64,000 nucleotides of DNA from the NCBI GenBank assembly GCA_950295325.1, contig OX485806.1, positions 36,272,001 through 36,336,000 on the forward strand. Reading direction: 5' to 3'. Made by a program: the position numbers and the translations under genes. Every line of letters begins with the position of its first letter. Position 1 is the stretch's first letter. The notes beneath the pieces were generated by a model. That model did no database searches, was not told the DNA's origin, and saw only the letters and a list, made by a program, of their open reading frames with translations. The DNA comes from Polytrichum commune (Eukaryota; Streptophyta; Polytrichopsida; Polytrichales; Polytrichaceae). Positions 57,743 through 64,000 of the stretch are shown piece after piece.

Positions 57743-57865
57743 TACCATAGATGATATTTAGTGTTTGAGTTTACATTTAATATTACTTACTTTCATTGGG
57801 TTATTGATATTTAGTATATACGTTCGCATTTAGTGTATCAAACACTACAAATCCTATTTAATGTA

Positions 57866-58799
57866 GTGGTTGTTGGCTTAAAAGACAACTAAAATTTGTA
57901 GGCATTAAACCTAAAAGTGAACTCCAAGTAAAGTACACAATTTCTCATGGTTATGTGACTAGATTTTATCAAGTTTGATTTGAGTAAAGTCTTGCTTTCA
58001 AAGCTTTCATAGCATGTTGACAAGGTACTAAGAAACTAAAACATAATTGGTTTGTGAAGGGCTCTGGAAAAAATACAAATTCTCATGAAATGAAATTACT
58101 ATGGTATACTTCAAGTTATAATGCATGTGAGGGTTTGTTTACACTAGTGACCAATGACCATGTTCTCTCATTGATTAAGAAATGAGTAGTAGTCCCACTT
58201 TGTCTTACACAAGGTCATAAAAATAGAAGAGATCATGCTAGAGAATGAACGAGAAAGTAATGTGGAAGTACATAATCCTAAATGTGTGGAAGTGGATAAT
58301 GTTTGGTGATCACCCTGACTTTGAGGTGAGAGAATTCACATTGATTGTCTCAACCAAAAATGAAGAAAATCACATCAAAATGTTCTATATTAACCACTTA
58401 TGTGTTTAGTAAAGAATATTTTAAGTGTGTTAATAATTTTAATTGTTTTATATCTTGATTTTCATTCAAACCATTACATCCCAATTTGAATCCGCTATCC
58501 ATTATGTCCCAAGACCAAAGTTTCTTAAAAATTATATGGATTTTCTCTTGGTCATGCTTTTGCACCAATAACCATGACCATGAGAAATCTGAACTTAAAT
58601 TTTTCTCAAAACCCTTGGTCACATGTGCAAAATGCCCCTTGAAAGGTCATGCATGTTCAAAAATGCAGTTACAAAAGGAAGTTTGTGGGCCCATGTAAAA
58701 GAAGTTTGGTCTTAATATGTTCCTCACCTTGGGGAACTTGGTTTCAAGGTTGGTCCCTCTTGTATTGGTAGAAACATCCATTTTCAACTCCATTCCGAA
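57866..58799. other. Noncoding tract
   Basis: A weak resemblance to the Harbinger-type termini (GTTTGTTTACACTAGTGACC) occurs at 58,130; otherwise nothing is supported. Confidence 0.4.
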
Positions 58800-59225
58800 A
58801 TGAAGGTTTCAAGCCTTAGAACATGACCACTTGTTATCATTACAATAGCAATTAGGCATGTTGTCATTGTAGTACTAGTTAGCCTATTAGTCATGATAAC
58901 AACGGGACCCGGAAAGGCCTCTTGGGTTGGGATAGCTTGGGTATATTGCGGCTTGTCTTTTGATTCCTCTTTAACATAATCAACTATCAGTACCTCATAA
59001 TCTTTGACCAAGTAAAACCTTAGCTTCCACTATTTCTATGTAGAGCCCTTGTATTATAAGATATTGATTCTGATCAAGGAACCCATAGTTTATAAAGCTC
59101 ATCATATAAAGTGAATGTGTACGTGGGACACATAAATCGACTACTCCCCTCTTGAATAATGTTTCCCGATTTAGTAACACCCCTTCGTGTTAGCATATGG
59201 TGTACAACACGTGATCATGCTCTTG
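58800..59225. repeat. Dispersed repeat R1, copy D (diverged)
   Basis: Matches 510-800 and 1,480-1,575 of copy A with a large deletion between (ATAGCTTGGGTATATTG, then CCCCTT(T/C)GTG(C/T)TAGC). The most diverged copy. Confidence 0.55.
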
Positions 59226-59235
59226 CAAAAACGGC

Positions 59236-62200
59236 ATCAACCTTGAGGACTTCAACTTTCTAGAATCAACATAGCGCGGGCCCCCAATCATGGTGTGTAT
59301 CTGACAAAGTTTTTACAAGTTTTCGACATTTGACACGCAAAAACTTACACACACACAAAAAAAGTGCACATCAGTCGACACACTTAGAAATTGAAATGAC
59401 ACATACTACTAGGCATGTGACATCGAGGCGACATTCTAAAAGAAAATGTAGAATCAATTGACATTCATCGAGAAGAAGTCTATGGGCGATGAAAGCAACT
59501 TCTGGCTTCTGGTGAGGCCACGTTGCATGTGCTTTCTCGACCGTCGGATTTGACCGATGTAACCCTCCTCCCCTGATCTCCTCCGTTCCTGCCACCACTC
59601 ATCCACTGCTTGGCCTCCTTACCTACTTGCATCAATAAGGGTTTACGTAAGACTCCTAGATGAGGTGTCCCGAGAGCTAAGAAGATAATAATAGTTTATA
59701 GGGGGTTGGGGGTGTGTCCTTAGGACTAAGGCTCGAGTGACTCCCAACCCTAAATTATGTTGACGAGGGGGTTTCATGAGCTCATTAGCTTGCCATACAT
59801 CATGCATGTTGCCCTTCGATTTTAAGGACAATGTAGGCTAATGCATGACAAGCTTAGGTTGCACAGTGTTGGCAACACTAAGAAACCATTAAGTTCCACT
59901 ATCGGCCATCATTGGTATACAATGGGCTAACTTTGAGCTAATCTATGTGTCTGGGTGGCCACAAAAGCTTTACTTACTATTGTAAAAATCACAAACTTTA
60001 CATTGGAATACAAACATGTTGAAATGAATGGACCATATATTATTTCTCAATACGAAGGGTTGTTCTTCATTGATGCGTTTGCCCTGCTCAAAACCTTGAT
60101 CTTATTTCCAATTTCTCAAGAAACACGAAAGATTGATTTATTATTTTCTAAAGTCATGATATACTTATGCCACTTAAACCTATAATGCCCTGACACCCTA
60201 AATTTGAGCATGTTATGTACATTTGAACATATTCCTCCTAAACACTCGCATTCAATATTCTAAACTAATATCAATGAAAGGAGAAGACAACAATTCATGG
60301 TCAATAGAAACTTAAGAAAAAGAATGAAGAAAATAGCGGGCAGAAAAAATACAAAGATTGTAAATAATCTCTACACTACATCTCAACCTCCATACATTTT
60401 GGAACAAAGTGTTTGGATCATATTAGCACATTGGACATGAAAAATCAAGGTTGGCATAGCTATTAAAGTGATTATTAAAGTTATATGTAAAGTAAATGGG
60501 ATGAAACTCAAAGTTGAGAGCCAATTTTGATATTGAAATAATAAACACAAAGCAAACTTTTTATCTAGATCATGCTAATGCCAATTCGAGGCGTATGGCC
60601 CACTTGTTTTGAGGTACATCCTATGCATGTCATGAGCATCACAACATGAGAATCGTTAAAAAACCAATGTCTGTATGGAATGGTATTAAGTTTGTTGACC
60701 AACTTATGATTTTAATGATCAACTCATGATTTTGGTACCAATCAATTAGTGCTCCGTCACCACAGTCATGTAATTGATAACAATTACTCATGAAACGACC
60801 ATTTCAACAACTTCAAGTAAATGGCTCTGCAAAGAATAGTCGAAACCATGGGTTTCTTGTAATTAATGACATTTCTTGGCTTTATGGGGTTCATAAATAA
60901 CTTATATTAATTAGCCGATCATATGTTTAAGCTTGCTCCCAAGCAACAATTGTGCAATTTCATCACATACGTGAAACATGGCAATGTGTGTGTATGTGAT
61001 GGATTCAATGGAATTAGGTCAGTAGTACATTAAATAATAATCGACAATTTGTTGCTTCATGTATGAACCACACTATACTACAAACAAAATAATATGAGCC
61101 GATGACCACAAACTGCCTAGCTTGGTTGCATGAATGCATATTTTTTTCAGATGCATCGATATCATCATGACACCTTGATGAGAATTTGGTGTTCATGGAT
61201 GAATTCAAACCATATCAAGTAGTTCAACGGCCATAGAAAGATGTAAGGTATGAAAAATATTGTGGTATTTTTATATGATGGCCTATTATTACATGTGAAT
61301 CTTGGATTCTATAGTTCATATTACAATATTACTCTTTTACCTCATTCTTGCTTTTTTTTTTTTTTTTTTTTTTGCAATTGACGTTTGTATTTACACATGC
61401 ATGATGTGGATGAATGGAGATTACTTACCACGACAAATTTATATAGACTACCACGTCCAAATTGAGTGGAGAATTGGTGGTTTCAAGGGGAAGTGACGCA
61501 TCTCATGTGTCAATTTGACATCGTCAAATACAAGTACAACTACCTCTTCCAAGCTTGGCATTTGCTCACAATTGTTTTGGATGGTATTGAATGAATTTTA
61601 GGAATATAATTGTGAGTGAACATAATGAGCATGTTCAAATACCATTGTTTAGGGTTTCATCCTTTTTCAGATGAATGTCCCACATGTATATTGCAATCTA
61701 CCATTGTTGTGTTATATTTATATATTTATTACATCCTTGTTATGATATCATAATGGTATTCAATAAAAATGATACCAATTCAACACTTGTTATGACATTG
61801 CCAATATAAGAGGGAGTAATTCATGAAATATATCATATAACTAGCACATATATGTGGTTGTAAGTAGGTCAAATTATAAGGTTGTTCATCTATGAGTTTT
61901 GACCAATATCAGGGGGTGGGCAATATTGGTATAACCTTCAAGAATAATATCATTGGTAACATGATAGCAATGAGGTATAGATAGTAGGGTAATGTAGACT
62001 AGAAGGGGTCATTGTATTTGGGAGAGACTTTGCCATATTCGATGTCATCTTGGGCATCATCATGTAGTACTCTATACTCACCTTGTAGTGGTGGTTCAAT
62101 GGCGAAGACAATCTCCCTCGATGATGATGAGGAACCTATTAAATTTTTTTTCACAAAATCATGATGGATCACATAAGTTCGCCATTTGTTCCATATTTTT

Positions 62201-63323
62201 TTTGATTTTGAAATCATTCAACATGTTAGTCTTCAATAATGAATGCTAACCATTTGAGTTCTACTTCTTCTTTTTTTAAATAAAAAATGTGATGTCCCCT
62301 CCCACTTGCATAATTATCCCATTACATGCCAAGGCGGTCACAAAGGTGTTGTGGATCCAACATCAACACCATCACATTGTAGTATGTCGTCCAATTATGA
62401 TCATCGCATCTTGTAATTCCTAGATGTCGAGGCAAAGAAGTGTATTGAACATGTTAGTGACAAAGAGGAGGAGGGAATGGAAGACAATAGGGATAGTTTC
62501 GGAGTTTCTATGCATGCCTCCACATTGACTACATTGAACGTGTTCATTACTTTGTGGACATTGATATGTGTGAGTAATTCCTCTTGTACTTTCATTCATG
62601 TCCAAAAATATCAATTTCAAAATTTTCCACAGTGTTTCCATCAATTCATTTCTCAAACTACATGATTTATAGAAATATAGTCTAGGGCATGCTCAATACT
62701 TGGAATGTGGTTGCATTCAAAGAAAATTAAAAAACTGAATGTTGAATCTAACAACAATGTTAAACAAACAAGTTCATATTTATGCCAAAATACCATGGTT
62801 ATAGGATACTAATGAATGTATCTCCAAATATATTGCCAACCTCACTGCTCACAAGTTACCACTCATCACTCAACGTTCACATGTTAGCATTCCCCGGTCT
62901 TTCAATAACCACAATTGGTGGACACAAATTTATATGTGTATTTTCACCTTTTTTTTTGGTTATCTATGCCTACGAGCATGATTTTATCCATATTACATGT
63001 ATAATCTTATACTATATGCCTTGAACATGACACTCATGTGCAATTCGAGGCCAATACGAGAGAACCCACCACCCAATCAATGACCTTTGAGTCTTGACAC
63101 CCTCTTAGAATTGTCATTTGGAATCGTCACCCCATATTCAAATTCAATTTACACATTCACTCTAATTTTAAACAACTCGACATGTTCTTGAACAACCACA
63201 TATTTCAGTTCAACATCTAAAGACCACCAAAAAAACAAAAAACAAAAACATATTCTAACTAGCTACTCCTTCATGCAAACTTTTCCTCTGTGTCCGTTGG
63301 ATCTTCTCTAATTTTATCAAAGC
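59236..63323. other. AT-rich noncoding tract
   Basis: About 4.1 kb without a supported gene. It includes a T homopolymer near 61,350-61,374. No flanking LINE terminus was found next to it. Confidence 0.45.
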
Positions 63324-63331
63324 TATGAGAC

Positions 63332-64000
63332 CACGGGGAGGTCACTCAGTAGGATTTTTGTGTACCACGTGCGGCGGAGGGGTATTTGTTTAGGGGCTAT
63401 TTACCTCCAAGGCACGAATTAAAAGCTCCCTATAATTACATAATATTCTAAAATGGCCTATTTTTTTGTACCCTACCATTACTTATAATGCCCATGTCAT
63501 TGAATTTTTTTGTAGTCTATATTCCTTTTAATTAAAAAATTTGAATTTAAGAATGTATGCAATGCAAAAGTGATGGGAAAAGCATGGCAACAAAAAAATA
63601 TAAAAATTACGTACCATTGCAAAAACCAAGTACAAAAACTTAAAGTGAAAATACAAAAAGAAGACTTAGGATGGAACACAACATGATTGAGTGTGTGTTT
63701 ACAAACACAACAAGATTGTGTGTGTGTTTACAAACACAACACCCGCTCCATAAAAATCCTTTATTCAAAATCACTTTACATGCTAGTGAAGACCAAACCC
63801 ATATAGTGTGAAACACTTTAAGCTTGGTCATGAATTTTATATAGTTCATTCTGTCACAAACTTGGACAGTTGCTCTGAATCATTCCTATCAAGAGTGCAT
63901 CAGATCACGCAGCCTGGCTAAAAAACTCTACACAAGATTGGAGAAGAGGATGACGACAAGCAATCCTAAACCCTAAACACAACGGTGAGGCTCAAATGTT
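63332..64000. mobile_element. Element 'CGGGG-C', partial, inverted, running off the window
   Basis: Starts CACGGGGAGGTCACTCAGT and is the reverse-complement counterpart of the right 580 bases of the element at 56,244-57,742. Homology ends near 63,898, where a different internal sequence begins, so the copies share ends and 3' region but not the whole interior. Its other end lies outside the window. Confidence 0.85.

Larger units (their letters stand above)
56029..57865. mobile_element. MITE family M1, copy 2, split by another transposon
   Basis: Termini CTACACTAAATAGGATAT and, inverted, CTACATTAAATAGGATTTGT. Without the nested element it is about 330 bp and matches 22,854-23,165. Confidence 0.75.

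Noticed and set aside
61350-61374. T homopolymer as a LINE polyA tail
   Set aside because: The sequence next to it lacks the LINE 3' terminus (TTTGAGACAGAAGG), and no TSD was found.

Overview
The window looks like a repeat-dominated stretch of a plant nuclear genome. The pointers are plant-type non-LTR retrotransposon proteins (reverse transcriptase with a zf-RVT zinc knuckle), a BED/DUF659/hAT-dimerisation transposase, CCCTAAA (plant-type) telomere-like repeats, several MITE-like families with terminal inverted repeats (TIRs), and an AT-rich background with few long reading frames. I cannot name the species. I found no rRNA, tRNA, CRISPR array or bacterial-style operon, and no ordinary housekeeping gene.

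Layout. 1-5.6 kb: a decayed LINE 3' end, a dispersed repeat (called R1 here), and two minus-strand 5'-truncated LINEs with target-site duplications (TSDs). 5.6-13.1 kb: noncoding DNA with dispersed repeats, a 58-bp-arm hairpin, a short LINE copy inserted into an Ala-rich reading frame, and six tandem 398/328-bp units that carry a repeated minus-strand coding exon. 13.1-39.5 kb: mostly noncoding DNA filled with decayed elements, including a second LINE type, a 1.0-kb TIR element with a 4-bp TSD, a PIF/Harbinger-type element with nested MITEs, a 998-bp element with an 8-bp TSD, a SINE candidate, a 730-bp foldback palindrome, a minisatellite, and another R1+LINE composite.

39,515-55,248 is the most interesting part. 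A 15.7-kb unit is bounded by a CAGGGTTGTCTAT terminal inverted repeat and a perfect 8-bp duplication (AAATACCT). It contains a BED-hAT transposase plus three further genes unlike normal hAT cargo: a minus-strand coiled-coil/RING-like protein, a short acidic minus-strand protein, and a plus-strand protein-kinase-like gene. Large C-rich arrays (CCGTTCCC/CCGTCCGC units) sit next to TATA-like boxes just upstream of three of the four genes and again near the right end. Every one of the four genes carries a frameshift or an in-frame stop, so this copy looks like a dead relic of a multi-gene 'giant hAT'.

55.3-64 kb: noncoding DNA with a MITE split by a 1,499-bp TIR element (8-bp TSD, ends CACGGGGAGGTCACT) carrying an intact 244-codon reading frame. 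A further copy of that family enters from the right edge of the window in the opposite orientation. Coordinates of ancient repeats are approximate (tens of bases); TSD and TIR coordinates were read directly.
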